A stretch of DNA of 64,000 nt from Acarospora socialis (taxonomy: Eukaryota > Ascomycota > Lecanoromycetes > Acarosporales > Acarosporaceae): assembly GCA_025617375.2 (NCBI GenBank), contig JAMYGW020000014.1, positions 434,001-498,000 on the forward strand, written 5' to 3'. Shown piece by piece: positions 34,818-47,786 of the stretch; position 1 is the stretch's first letter, and every line of letters starts with the position of its first letter. The notes below the pieces were generated by a model, which worked only from the letters and a program-made list of their open reading frames with translations, had not been told where the DNA came from and did not search any database. Position numbers and translations under genes: made by a program.

Positions 34818-35332
34818 TTACAGAAGAAGGTGTATGCCTCTAGCTCTTACATTTTCCCACTTTTCCGTGCCATTCTTTATCATCTCAGCACAGGCAGCTG
34901 TCTCTTTCTGATATCTTTTGTATTCCTTTTCTAGACTCTCAAGCTTTGTCTGTCCCACGAGTTCAAGCTCCTGGTACCTGGCCAAAAAGGTGGAATTGTC
35001 CAAGTCGTGCAGAGCGGCCCTGAGGGCAGTCAAGGGTTTGCGACACACCCCAGATTTGATATTGAAGCCTACTGCCTCGAGAAATGCTTTTAACGCCTCA
35101 AAGTCCTTATTCATTTGTGCGATCAGGATGGTCAAGGCGCATTGCGATTTAGGATTCACGGGCCTAGAGAAGAAAGTAATCGTCAGCTCATGAGTTCGAG
35201 CTTTTATTGAGGAGGGTCACCTCACTTGGCTGTGGGCCAAACCCTCTTCTTGGTGATCTTCCACTTCGAAGTCTTCTCGGTGGGTGTGGATGCCTTTCGC
35301 ACACGTCGTGATTGAAAACTCGAAGGTGGCAT
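34818..35332 (-). CDS. hypothetical helical protein, two exons, 150 aa, intact
   Basis: Exon 1 runs 35332-35226, from an ATG. A 62-base intron (GTGAGG ... CTCTAG, 35225-35164) follows, and exon 2 runs 35163-34818. The junction keeps one frame (ACA GCC AA/G CCC GTG). The N-terminus is short and basic (SRRVRKAST, KWKITKKRVW), suggesting nuclear or nucleic-acid contact. Residues about 45-140 are predicted mostly helical, including KLESLEKEYKRYQKETAACA, which looks like coiled coil. I do not recognise the family. The clean open frame across a normal-sized intron argues that the gene is real. Confidence 0.6.
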
Positions 35333-38300
35333 GTTCGATCTTTGTCTGCTTGTGTATCTTAATGGTTTTGGTTGATGAGTGGGAGGGTAAGGTGGATGCG
35401 TGGACAGATGTGTTTAAGCTTAGTTACGCTTCAAGAAGTTCAAGTGGTAACTCAGGGCTGTATTTTCTAAAGGGTTTAGCAACGTTACTCATTGCAGAAA
35501 GGAACTTCAATTCTGCACGCCTACATTACCAATCAGAGATAAGTGCTTAGTCACTTTTCCCTACTCAGGAGGGATAATGTGCTAAAGAGCTGGCCATATG
35601 GAGGTGTCTCCATAGCTTAACAGCTCAATCTAGTATTTGAACCAGGTGAAAGGTCAAAACCTAGGCGTCATGACAGGCAGCACTCTCACTCTCCTGCAAG
35701 GTTATCACGAACGTCTGAATGTTAACCACAGTACGATTTTGCCCAAAATGTCCGTCAGCGACCATGTTAGATACTGAGTCTCTGGCCACAATGCCCTTGT
35801 GTTTGTCCTGCTCTTACCACAAAAGTTCATTTGAGGTTAATGCTGAGACGAGCTTCAACAACAATATGCGAAGATTCGGACGCAACGAGGGTAAAGAATC
35901 ATTGTTTTCCCCGCAACAGTCGTCAGTGCCTAGCTTTCAGCTATCAATAAAGGGAGGAGAGGAAGGAGGAGGCAGGCAAGAAGGAGGTTGTGTCAGTGTT
36001 ATTGCCTAGCTTGAAAGCAACCGGAGCATTTCAACGAACTTTTCTCATGGCAGTGTAGATCCGCCCTAAAGCGTATACCTCCTCCCTCAACTTTCATGTA
36101 GTAACTCTGAATGTGCTTACGGAGTAGTCGCTCAAATTTGTATTCGTCGCCGCACACTGAGACGATGGTGGCGTTCGGGTGCGGAGCATGTGATTATTCG
36201 TTGGCGGAGACGGCATTACTGTCGAGGTTATTATGATGCTCTTGTGTTGATGTTGGGGTATCTGCCGGGCAAGTTGCCGGCTTGAGATGTACAGTTGACA
36301 GGAGGTTTGGATCTTACAGTTGGTTGGCATGTTAAGCTGATATGCAAGCTCTCGTGCATTTAATTCTACGATGGGCCGAGGAACTGGTGGCTCTGACTTC
36401 TTCTTGATGTAGATGACACTGAGTGAGCAGCCGGGGTGTAATGGATATTGACGATCTCGCGATGTTGATAGAACTTTGTGGGGGCATTGGGAGAGTGTCA
36501 TCTAACTGTCAATGACCACAGCGATGGTAATAACTAACCATAAGGTATGTCTCCACCTTTCATAAATCAACTGCATTTAAAACTAGCATGAAATCTTCCT
36601 AGCATGCCTAAAGGTGACAAGCCTTTCCTCAGCAATCCGAAGCTGTGATTTTGATACAACTTCATTCCTTTAAACCTTCTCCATGTTCACCTCGCGCCGG
36701 CAGAATGGAAAAGTTCGGGACGATTGAGTTGTTTTCGTGGCAAAACCTCCCTATTATGATACTGAATTCAACCATCTGATGAATATTGGCTAAGCTTTGA
36801 ATACATACCTGCTAGACATACTCCTTTTCGGCTTCCAATAGCAGATGAATATGGGACTGTTCACAAGCTTTCTTCACACCCAGAGTGCAAGTTGGCTTCA
36901 GAGGGAAAGGAATCTAGTTGTCTTGATCTTGGAGATCTCTGCGACTATGTAATTCCTCCAGAAGCGGCTTAATCAATTCAATGTGATCTCAATACCTCAA
37001 TCAGCCAACTCCATTCGAGGTCCAGACTTCTACGACGTCGCCAAACGGCTGATATTTGAAGGTGAGACATCGTGGCAGGAGTCATCACTATCATTGCTGA
37101 ATCAGCGCACAGAAGCCATACACTTTCCTTGAGTGACCATCTGCTACCTGTAGCCGCTCGTTGATCGTTGATCGCTCGTTGATCACTGATCGCTCTCCGA
37201 GTCATGCGAGAGCCCCCGGCGATCCCGATATCACGGTCCATGTTGGGTGGGTCAGCTCGAAAGGAGCGTACGCCGCCGCCCCCACCGAGCTACGACGCAC
37301 AAACGGCACCCGACGATATGCCGCGAGGCGCCGGAGTAAGCAGGCCACGGTTGCGGCTCGAGGCAGCGAGTACGATACAAGCGACTGGTTGGACAAGAAG
37401 CGGCACTGCACAAGTTGGCGGCACCAGTGGAACAGAAGACCGAGGCAACCGCTACCACTAGTCTCCAAAGGCTGCCGGGCACAATGGCAACGAGGACAAG
37501 CATCGCCACCGGGAAGTATGTCCAACGCAAGAGCTAGAGCCACGAGCTCACGAGCCGAACTGGAAGCCCTTCAACGCACGGGGTAGGCGTAGGAGGATCG
37601 GCGTTGGCGGCAGGACGATGGGCTTTTGTTGAATAGGGTATCGATGGAGCAAGCAAGGGAATGAATGTCGATCTAGTACGGCGGGTCATATCCCATTCCT
37701 AATGTACAGCTAACACCGACGTGTGTTCCAGGGCGGTGTGTTTTAACCATCAAACGCAGCCACGGTCCTCGATCATGAGCAGCAGTGGTTGAGCTGAGCA
37801 ATGGGCTATGGTTCGGGTCCTACATATGTAATACACTTATGAGTTCTTGCTGTTCTATTGGCGCTGGAATCAAACGATGGTGCGATAACACAAGTGTTGG
37901 AGTAGAGGAAAGACCGTTGAGAAGCTGGAGCGTCTCTTCCTGGCAAGTAACAACAGACTCGTCAACTTCATTCCTTATTTCTATCGTCCAGGTGTCTTCC
38001 GCTCTCACAACAGTATTGCACATTCTATACAGAAACAGTCAACACTCTGACATCCGTTTCCAGATACAACTAAGCTACTGAAGCAGTCGAGGGACTCATG
38101 TCACGTACATGGGCGAATGTCGGCAGAAGCAGGCGATGCTGGTGGTCTCTGCGCAATTTGTCGCGCTCACAATAAAGGATATGAACCAGAGAGAGCGAGA
38201 GAAGTGACTATTGTAAGTAACCGATCATTGGAATGGCAGAGTCGTTGTCGATATTACCATCTTGCATCTTGAATTACCATGGTTCCCACTCATGCCGTCG

Positions 38301-41016
38301 CGACAACTATCGTCCTCCATTAAGGCCAGCCATCGAGTACCACAAAACTTAACAGGGGCTTCCCATACCAACTCCGTCTCACTTGGCTCAGCCACCACGA
38401 TAAACCCTGTGTTTGATTATACCGTGGAGAAATCAAATGATGAAGGCCCTGGCCGTATCACCGCCAATATCCGCTTGCCTGAGGCAGGCTAGCTCTCTCG
38501 CATTCTCATTTTGACAGCACCTCTCTACTCCGTTCCCTGCATGCGAATTGCCTGCGCTCATAGCAATGCTAATAGCAAGCAGCGAGTCTGTATTGTCCAA
38601 CAATATGCCAATTAAGCAGAAGCACGATTCATGCTCTCCCAGCAAAGACACCTCGAAGAAACAAATCGATGACACAAACCGTGAGCAAGCACCAACGATC
38701 CACATTGACAGGTAGAGCTCCACAACACGCACGTTGGGATGACAATGCAGCTTCAGATCTGAAAACCGGGAAAACAGTATCATGAATATAATCGTTCTAA
38801 CATTCCAAGCATGTTAGAGCCAGAGAATTCCCCGTCTTGATGCTTACACTAGAAGCACGTCTTCTCCTCGAGCTCGGCTCACCGGGCTGAGTCGCTGTCA
38901 TGATTCAGGAGAAGACACGTTATCTTATTCGTTGGCGTTATATATGATATCGATTGCGGGTCTCTCTACTATAGGGTGAAGCCCGACTTTTTCCTGTCCC
39001 ACTATGGTTGTTCGTTCTCCCTCTCTGATATGCACAGCTGGCACGAGCGGCCAAACAATCCCTCGAATGGCTTTGTGAGAAAACCTCGCAAGACACCATC
39101 GTGGAGAGACCGAGAAGACTGTTTAAAGGCAGCGCATCGAAAACATGATGCGAACAGCTTGCAGACCGATTTCCCGGTCATACACTATCGAAACTGTTGG
39201 CTATACAGCTGGTCTATGGCGACGATCCGATCCTTAGGTTGAGGCACTACTTGCAGATAACCTGAGCCAGGACCACCTCTCCCTGCTCTCCGCGAAGACC
39301 CCATGTGGACGTCTCTCACAATTCCGGACCAACTAACAACCGGATTGACATTTAAGGCAATACTGCCAATTCGCACACTGGGCTCCGATATCTGGGTAAA
39401 TCAGGCAGCGCTAAAGCCGATCGTTTTGGCAATCTAGCAGCAACGCGATCATATCACCGAATTCATCCGGTCAAGGATTGTCGTGCTCATTTGCTCGCTT
39501 GTGGTTGCGCTCGCCACGCCTTTCGAAAGCCTGATCGCTCTGCTCTCTAAATGGGCCACCACGCACTGCTCCGGTGGGTTAAGTGCTTCCGCAATCCCGT
39601 CAACGTTGTGTTCCGCCTTTGTTGCCGTGTTGACGGTCCCAGTCTTTTAACATCCCAGTCTCCGAGTTCTCTGGCAGCTGCTCAAGCTGTGATGAGCAGT
39701 GGTTCTCTATAGATGCTACGGACGGCATTCGGGTCCTAGTACAAGCCAGTTGTTCTCTCTTCCCTGCTCGTGGGGCTCGCTTTGACCTTATTAAGACTCT
39801 ATTGATTTCAATATCGGTATTGTTTTCTAGCACCTCCGCAACCTCCTGTTACGTGTCCCATGACCGATGAAGCAACGGCTCTCTCGGTGCCGGTACCAGA
39901 TCAACTTGCTCTTCCCCCCTTTATCCCTATAGCGTCAGTACACCGGCGCTCAAAATCAAGGCTTTTTCATCGTCCTCCCAGTCTCTCGCTAAGCCAAGCG
40001 TGTCCAGAAACCCAGCCTCAACAATAGACGGAGCATACTAGAGAGGCGAAACGCGCAGTGGATTGTTCGGGAAAGCAGAGGGACCTAAAGGGCAATATTT
40101 GTTTTGTATACAGACTGCATTGAGTGGTGCGGCTGTCTTTTCATCAGCTGACCATATTGCCATACCCGAGTTCTAAAAGCGCATCCAGACTACAATCATC
40201 TGGTCGGTCAGGGCTTCAGAGAAGTTTGATACCGAGGTAGCAGCTCGCTTCCTTCTTGGTCGCATCTCTTTGTTCCCCCCTATCTCATTCGCGCTTCCGT
40301 TTCGTTCGCTAGAGTTGTAGTCCCTTACGGTGCCTTGTCTTTAGCTGCTTATCGCTCCAATTTTGGTCTCTCCACCCATCTTATCTGATATTGAGGTCCA
40401 CCTACAGATTGGATGCTGCCCCGTTGGGATCGGCTTTAGCGTTGTTGGCTTTTCGAGATGTCAAAACTGTCGCTCAATGTACATGTCAATACTCTGCGAG
40501 ATCTGACTGAGTTGCTTCATGAAGCGTTTGAGAGGAAGTAGCGTAGGGTAATCAACTCGAAGGTTCGAGGTTCTAACGCTCGGAGTCGGAGTTTGACCGT
40601 GAGTTCAAGGTTCAAGATATGCGGCGTCAAGGATTATAGCCGGCCATGGGCCTAGGTCGGGAAGTCTTTCAAAGTGTGACAGTGTCTCTTATCTGGAGAT
40701 ATTGGATGGACCTTGATAAGCGCATGCGTGAAAATGGAAGGTGGCAGCACTACAAATCGGAATCGCCTCGTCTTTTGAGGTCAAGGAAGATACCGGATAG
40801 AACTGACACAAAAAGGGAGCGGCAGGGCCATATCAATACACATTCCAACTCAAAGTCCGATTGTTGACTAGAAATGAGCCTGAGTCTGCGGTACGAAGGA
40901 AGAGCGAAACACTGACGACGATAGACGCTAGTCTTGGAGAAAATATGCCTGTTTCAAAGGAGACCATGCAATCTGAACCCGGTTCATCATCACAGCTGAT
41001 GTAGGACAGTTGATCT
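35333..41016. other. 5.7 kb without a supported gene
   Basis: Scattered open frames (36094-36501 -, 37161-37586 +, 38433-38783 -, 38976-39242 +) have no recognisable domain. A short repeat of GTTGATC/CGCTCGTTGATC occurs at about 37,155-37,194. Around 37,200-37,590 a GC-rich, Pro/Arg-rich stretch is open in several frames at once, as expected of biased DNA. I see no RNA gene or mobile element. Confidence 0.3.
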
Positions 41017-42716
41017 TCACTGCCGCTCAGGAGCTGCACCTTTGTGTTGGGCCAATGTCCATGGATTAATTTCGATGCCGGCTTTGACAGATTTCGATCT
41101 CTTTGAAGGTCCTGCTTGGACCCTGCCTGTGGCTCCAGCGAGGGAGACAGGAGGGACTGTCGTCTCATCAGTATCGCAAGGTGAACTCGGCGCTGTTCGA
41201 TCCATGCCTGCTTTGAGGGTTTTAAGGAAAGCATCGAGGGCCCCTTTTTTCATACCACCTACGCTTTGCGTTTGGTCCTCCCATTTCTTGTAAGTCGAAG
41301 GTACCCCAATCCTCACGAAGGATTTAAGAACCCATAGTCTATCCAACTGTGTAGGATCATATTGTCGTGGGTGCACCTGTGTCTTTGTCCGCTGAATGGC
41401 TGGCTTTGCGAGTCATCCACAGAGTCGGACGAACTTTCTTGAGAAAGTTCAGCATTCCTCTCGAAGTTGCCACCTGCTTCTTCGAGCTCCAGATCCAGGC
41501 CGACGATAGTTGCAGGTGTATAACTCACTCTTAGTTCCGGCATATAGTCCGTCCTGGCGTGGGTTCGACGACCACAGATTGACTCAACGAGCTGAGATTC
41601 TTGATTACTGGCAGTATTGCTGTTATCACCGTCATTGAACCATCCAGCTTCACCGCTTACTCTCAGTCGATGTGTTAGCAGAGCGGGAGCAAGCCCCCTT
41701 ATGAACCGTTTTGAACCGGACAGATTGTGCCATCCAAACGCTTCAGCAACGAATCGCCTTAATCCAGTTACATCAATTTCTCGACTCCAACTCAGGTTCT
41801 GTTTCAGGGTTGAAAGCTCATCTGCGCCCGAGACAATGGGGTTTATATAATACCCCAAAGTCACTGCATCTGGAAAGTCATCGGGAATCTTCAAGGACTT
41901 GTGCTTTCGTTGGAAGTGACCGGACTCGTTGGTTCGTAGTTCGTGAACCAGCTTCTCTCGCCATTCCTAGATACCAGACATGTTACTTCGGTATAAGGCG
42001 CAGAGTTCACTGCCAAACCCGGCCTTTGCTGCTTGACAAGCGGTCTTTAGGCCACATCCAGAAATACCGGCAGTGGCATAGTCCCCACCACTCATCATGG
42101 CGATGAGTACGATTCCTTCACAGTCAAGTCCCGCCCCACTTGCCCTTAGCTTCTCTGTCTCATAAAGGTCAACATGATTTGGGCTTCCATTGCCCCAGTT
42201 CCTGATACTTCGAGTACAGCCAAACATCAACACATCAACATCTTCACTCAGTACAATATCTACTAAACCTTTCTGTTGAAGGAGGGCACACTCAGCCTCG
42301 GCTTCGCCAGGAGCAGTAAGGTGTGGGAGGCCGAAGAGTTCTAACAGCCGCTTAACCTGCACGTCAAGTGAAGTCACTGTATACGGCTGCGTGGGTTTGT
42401 TACGCTTCAATGGCGGCTTGTTTGCCCCATCGAAAACAAACACTGGCTGGATATTCAAGGTAACCAGGCGGAGCAAACGATGGTACATCGTTCGCAAAGC
42501 CGGATTGAGGCCACCCCTGCCTGCCTTTATTTGAAAGTGCCATATAGGACCATCAATCGCTATGCGCAAAGGACGACCAGTTCGCTGAAAGTGCTCGAGG
42601 GATAGCTTAGAAAGTGCAATGCTTTCACCGGGCCCTAGCTCTTGGTAGAGCCTATAGTAGACGGTCAGAGCATAGTTGGTATGTCCTAGTTATCACACTT
42701 ACCCTTTGATGCCCAT
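41017..42716 (-). pseudogene. GEN1/Yen1-type XPG-family structure-specific nuclease, disrupted
   Basis: Family members cut Holliday junctions and flaps in the nucleus. Exon 1 is tiny (42716-42703, MGIKG start), followed by a 51-base intron (GTAAGT ... TATAG, 42702-42652). Exon 2 gives the XPG N and I regions with every expected acidic residue: IAIDG (D38), FVFDG (D79), GEAEAE (E121, E123), SEDVDV (D142, D144) and SGGDY (D195). The GEN1-type core continues in the same frame through EWREKLVHELRTNESG, ICGRRTH and MPELRVSY. One TAG stop at 41969-41967 splits it. A frame change near 41,380-41,400 precedes YDPTQLDRLWVLKSFVRIGV. The end is INPWTLA near 41,045. The stop could come from CAG by a C-to-T change in a CpA context. 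An intron is unlikely there, since only a 20-base GT...AG would remove the stop. Confidence 0.75.
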
Positions 42717-45569
42717 CTTCTCTCTTCTGCGGCTGAACTTTCGACTGTATACCGCGACAGCGATGATCACTAATTGTTGTCAAACGGGCTGTAGCATCAG
42801 CTGCAGTTGGCTCTTCAGTTTGGGATTGAAGTCTTATTGCGGTTTGGTATTAGAACAACCCAGAACACGAAAAGTTGCAGATTTAATCGCCGTGCTTTAG
42901 GGCTAGGGTACATCCCTCTGTCGATCCTACTAGCCTCAAGATGGGAGAGAGAGAGACTAAGAAGGTACAGTAATGAATTCATAGTCTGGCTAATAGAGAT
43001 CTAGTATATAGGAATGGAATCTAATCTTCCTGGCCCGTCACTAGTATCTCTTTGGTCTCGTCTCCCGTTCGAAACCTTGCGTTGCTGGTACCGCTTCGGC
43101 TTCCAGGCCCTTCCACCTGGCAGCCCCCGTCGACTTGAAGCTTGGTCATAATGATCAACCTCTCAGATCTCCTTCCCCCTGGTGGGCCAACCTATCCTCC
43201 ACGTCCCTGGATTCCCCGAATTCCCCGGATTGTGATGATGTCGCATTGAAATCTACAAACTCGCCCCCACCCTTATTGGGTTCGCTAGCACCATCATATG
43301 CGAAAACCATTTCAAGCGGACCTTGCGATCAGCGACAATCACCTGCTGACAGAGCGACCCGATAGTTGTGCCCCCTAATATTGGTCAGTAAGTACCGGTG
43401 TGAGATATTTGGAGACAAGGTGCTGAAGCACTCGAGAGTGTCAGAGATGTCCGATAAATCAATGGATGTACTGAGTGAAAACATATCTGTACTGACCAGA
43501 ATTCAGGTACTCAACGACCCTTTTTCAAAGCTACCGTGTACGTCTTGATAAGAACACCTATACCATGCGTCTTCAGCAGATCGTCGCACTTGGGACGAGC
43601 CAGCTGGACTGCGGACAGCCCTAGTACCTGCCTGTTGCATTGATTGATGCAATAAGAGTAAGCGCCCACCACGAACGAAGGATGGATATTGAGTCTGAGC
43701 ATTGCCGGTATCTTGTTGACGTTCAATCTTCAGACATCCGTTCCTCTAACTCAATGATAGATCTATCATAGCTATCTGATCCTTCTCTAGTTCTTCCATG
43801 ATCGTCATTAGCCAGATGATACACCTAGTGCGCCGCACACCTTCCATCTCTCGGCGCCTCGATTGTCGTGACACTCAGTCCCAACCCGATACAGACATTG
43901 GTATTTGACCACGATCTAATTAATTTGTGCTTCACCTATATGTTGCGGGTGGCGTTTCAACTTGGTAAGGGCCGTCGCGTAATCATATCCTTGCCGGTCC
44001 AAGATTTACTCAACGACAAGCGGCAACTGCGCTTAGAGGTGCTCTAACCCTTATACCGGTATCAGCGCAGCCACGGCCATAGATACTAAAGAGAAAGGAT
44101 TCTTAGATCTCCTATTATTGCCCGACAGTCCGAGAAAGTTGTGGAACTAATCCAGTCGCGGTGCATTGAAATCGGCGGTCTTAGCGTCGTAACCTGCTCG
44201 ACAAGACATTGCTCATTCTGGACATTTTCGACATTTTCAACACGAAAGGGTCTCCACACTAATCGAATCAATCGCAGAGACAGCATCACTACGCCCACAA
44301 CGGCGTGCTCGCTTTGCACCAATTGCTGTGACGACCGCCGTCCTCCATCCAAACCGCCATTGCTTTCGACTAAGACAGTCAAAGATTTCCATGGATTAGT
44401 TAATGCGGTTATTGAGGGTGAATTGAGGTAACCTGAGTGTAACAGTATTGGCTGTGGCATGCTTTTAAAGGAGTTGTAGATGGTGGAGCGGGCGAGTTGT
44501 TCATGTAGGGCTTAGTTAATCTACTTTTCGTCGAGAGCGGAGCGAGATGTTAGGAGCTGGCAGGTGCACTGCTAGGTATCTGACGGCTACGAAGGGATGG
44601 ATCGCACAGAGAAGCGGCGTTGTGCTCGAGTTCTGACGCACCACTCGATCCCTTTCGAATCAATACCTTGAGGTGTAGAAACCTTACGACCCGTTGACAT
44701 GTAACGGGACTGCTTTAATTAACCTGGACCGAAGGCGCTAGGTACGCCGGTTGGATGCTCTCCGATTCACTCCGGGCTCGATTGGATGTCGGCTCTGACA
44801 ATAATCTCGCGCGATTCGGCGGCAATAACGAGGATTACAAAGAACTATCTGCGAGTCACGCCCCTGTAGAAGAAGGGCCGCAAGAGTCGAGTCTGGTGTT
44901 ACCGTACGAATCTCGGACCGATGGCATAACCAGGACGGGATCTTTTGGTGGATGGCGACTGGAACCGTCCGACGTCAAGCTAGCCCAGCCTACAACTACA
45001 CCACTGAACTATTGGAAGACGGAAATCGCAAGGGATTCGCGTGCACAAAAAACTTCCTGCAGAGGAGAGGTCTCACAAAATTGGAGATGGCACCAACAGG
45101 GGATGGCACTCGAAAACGAGACGCAAAATTCGTATCCGACAACCTCAATACTCCCGGGCCTGCATGGCGGCGTACGCTGGGCACAGCAACGCAAGTGCTA
45201 CCAGAAGCACTGTTTAGTCCCACCGTTCGGACTGCAATGGCATTGCTGTTTTAACGAAGACCCGATTTTGAAAGCAAATTGGCAGGCGTAATACCATAAC
45301 AAAACACTCTACGGCCACCTCCAACAAACAAGCCTCGTCCTGTATCTCCTATTCGAGCTGCGAGTCAGATAACCGCCTCGCCGTGCGCTTTCAGAATCCC
45401 GTACTACACGGTCTCGCGCCGAACAGAGCGTCCCGGTGATCTTCAGCTCTCGGATACATGCGTGATAATGATGGCCATTGGCACACATGGGGTATTCGGT
45501 ACGCAGCGATCTGAATGTTCCAACGGACTCAAGGACTGAGCTTTAGGTGAACTTGAGGACCTTGTGGGT
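42717..45569. other. no supported gene
   Basis: An open frame at 44755-45291 (+, 178 aa) is charged and disordered-looking and lies just upstream of the decayed PDDEXK_12 gene, so it may hold the lost N-terminal part of that gene. The frames at 44086-44460 (-) and 43135-43365 (+) carry nothing I recognise. Confidence 0.3.
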
Positions 45570-46370
45570 CACTCGATTTTTGCACCATCCGGCGAACAAG
45601 CCGTCTCACAACAAGCCATTAGATGTTGATTGGACTATTATACCGTCCGGGACCGGCTTCATGAGATTCTATACGCGGGCGTTGGAGCAAGGATAAGGTG
45701 TTGGCTGAACCTTCATGGATATCTGAATTACATTCGTTACTCCTTCAACTGGCGCTGCGCGGTTGGTGGCAGTCACAAGATATATGGTCCTGCGACGTCA
45801 CAAAGCCCAAAATCCCAATGCATCCCTTCTTACCCGCGCTACCGGCGCTACAGATGCCACGATGCAATCCAACATGTTTGATTACGCGTTGGTTCTGGAA
45901 CAGCCCCTAGACATGAACATCGCAGCAATCAAAACGCTCCGTGCTGAGAAGAGACCCAGCATCAACCATACCACCAGGATGGAGGCTGTCCGGTTCTCAC
46001 CGATGGCCGCGAGCGCGCAGGCGAAGCGTGGAGTCGTCGACGAAGATACCGCGTGCGTCCAGCTGGGATGTGGGTTTTGGTGCACTTCGTCCGTTTACGG
46101 CAGTTGACTGGTGACGATGATCCCACTCAATTTCCGGAGCTCCCCTTGGTGGTTGTGCGAGGTTTCGAATGGAAATCGATGTTTCGCAGAGGAGCAAGGG
46201 CCGACGACGAGGAGAACCAGCAAACGCGATCCTTCCAGTTACCTTCGCTTCGAGAGACAAACTCGATGCTAGAGATACATCAAGTCCTAGAGACTTTGAG
46301 GAGGCTGGCCCGCGGGATGGATGAGGTATGTACGCCGCGGGTTCAAGATGCTGGTGTTGGCGATTAGTTA
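45570..46370 (+). pseudogene. decayed PDDEXK_12-type nuclease-like gene
   Basis: Pieces in at least three frames follow the order of the intact gene at 25.4-27.0 kb. AEPSWISELHSLLLQLALRG (45,701-45,760) matches EPEWNGEVHSRILRLAL. MFDYALVLEQPLD (near 45,877) matches VDFVMMLEPD. SINHTTRMEAVRFSPMAASAQAK (near 45,960) matches the catalytic strand. LPLVVVRGFEWKSMFRR (near 46,145) matches LPLVVIQGHNWKFLI. The catalytic E-x-K is lost (QAK where ESK is expected), and frames shift between pieces. It is more diverged from the intact copy than a recent duplicate would be. It converges with the gene at 46.6-47.8 kb. Confidence 0.65.
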
Positions 46371-46633
46371 TGAGTTACGACGGTTAGATGCCGAAAGTAT
46401 ATGTCGGTCCCAATGGACGAAGAAAGTATAATGTTTATAATCAGAAAAGGCTCAATACAGGCTGCAGCGAGGTCGAATAAGATTTAATCACCAGCTCCGA
46501 AATAACTACGATAATCTACCTTGGGTCATCAAAAACTTTGTACAGGCAAGAGACGCAGGCGATCCTGTCATTCCTCCTTTCCGGATTGTTGCACTCTCAC
46601 ATCTACCAACACGGGTATGCTTAGGCTCTGCTT

Positions 46634-47786
46634 TCACCCCCCTGATGAAGGTGGCCCCAAGCCTGCTGCCGCACGCATTTGATGCCTTGCTGCTCCCATG
46701 GAAGATGTCGACCAACGCAGCTCCGCCGACTCCTCTGAGGTTTGCCGATGCCCTGGCACCCTGTACTCTCTTAGAATTTCGGCCAACGTAGTTTGTGGAT
46801 GAACCCGTACATTTGGTTCAGACACGGTCGTCCTTCTCCTCATTATGGTGTGCCCGTTGTGCGTAGGTGATATTGATATCTCGGTTTCGGATCGACCTAT
46901 ATACGTGGCTCTGACCCTCCTGGACTGACTCTCATCATCTGCCTTCCGCTTCGTCCCTGATAGTCGTGCATCGTATTGAACAGGTCGTTTCAAAAGCCCG
47001 TACTCCAACCCCCACTTCAACCCTAGCGCCCGGTGGCACAATTCTGGGTGCGCTGCAACGGCGTCTTCAAGAACCTCGTATTGGGTAGCTTCATCGTTCT
47101 CCTCGTCGTAGGCTTTCCAGTCTTGCCATCCATCCACTGAATAATGCTTCGCCAACCGCTGGAGCTTTGATACTGATGTGCGTTTAATCTTTGGCTAGCC
47201 ATAAGTAGGGACACAGCTTACCATTGAAGATTAACTTCCAGAACCTCCCGAGCGTGGTAGGAAAATCGGGAGCAACCTCGTTCCGCCACTGACCCGCATC
47301 ATTAAGACTGGATGCAAATATTCTTTCAATCTGATCCTGCGGCAACTGAACCAACCGGTTTCTGGAGAAAGCCATAAGTTGATTGAAGTCCCTCTTGGCC
47401 TCGTCGAATCGCTGATTGACATCCTGTTTGAACGCCGCGAGATCTTCTTTGACCGCCTTGATGTCTTCTTTGACCGCCTTGAACTGTTTCTGGATGTACT
47501 TAAAGTTATCGTCAACCTTACTATCAACCCTATCCACCTTCGTCTCAAGCCTCTCGGTCCTATCACCCAGCTTATCAAGACGGTGGTCTAAGTAACGAGC
47601 ATCACCATGTAAGTACTCCGCTGATTCACTCAACATATGAATTGCGCCGTTGAGATATGTCTCCGAAGCGGTCTCGGAATTTGAAGGTCGCTCCGGGAGA
47701 GTCAGAGTAACGGAACTCTGAGCGGTATTGGAGAGAGCGCGTAGCTTCTCATATGAAGGATGAAAGATTGATGTTACTTCTGCCAT
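46634..47786 (-). CDS. coiled-coil protein of a fungal family, two exons, 367 aa, intact
   Basis: Exon 1 is 47786-47222 from an ATG. A 49-base intron (GTAAGC ... ATCAG, 47221-47173) follows, and exon 2 is 47172-46634. The frame is kept across the junction. Residues about 60-150 form a long coiled coil (DKLGDRTERLETKVDRV, then KQFKAVKEDIKAVKEDL, where KAVKED is duplicated by a 21-bp repeat). A conserved-looking stretch follows: RNRLVQLPQDQIERI, PDFPTTLGRFWKL and, after the intron, LAKHYSVDGWQDW. I recall related fungal proteins with this 'FP.T...FWKL ... YD..GW..W' pattern, but no function is known to me. The basic C-terminus (GTKRKADDESQSRRVR) could be a nuclear signal. Confidence 0.65.

Noticed and set aside
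37161-37586. 141-codon plus frame with overlapping frames on both strands
   Set aside because: A GC-rich stretch in which four or more frames are open together; no recognisable motif.
41967-41986. A 20-base GT...TAG segment that would splice out the stop in the GEN1-like gene
   Set aside because: It is far shorter than the 49-62 base introns of the neighbouring genes, and removing it would change the frame.
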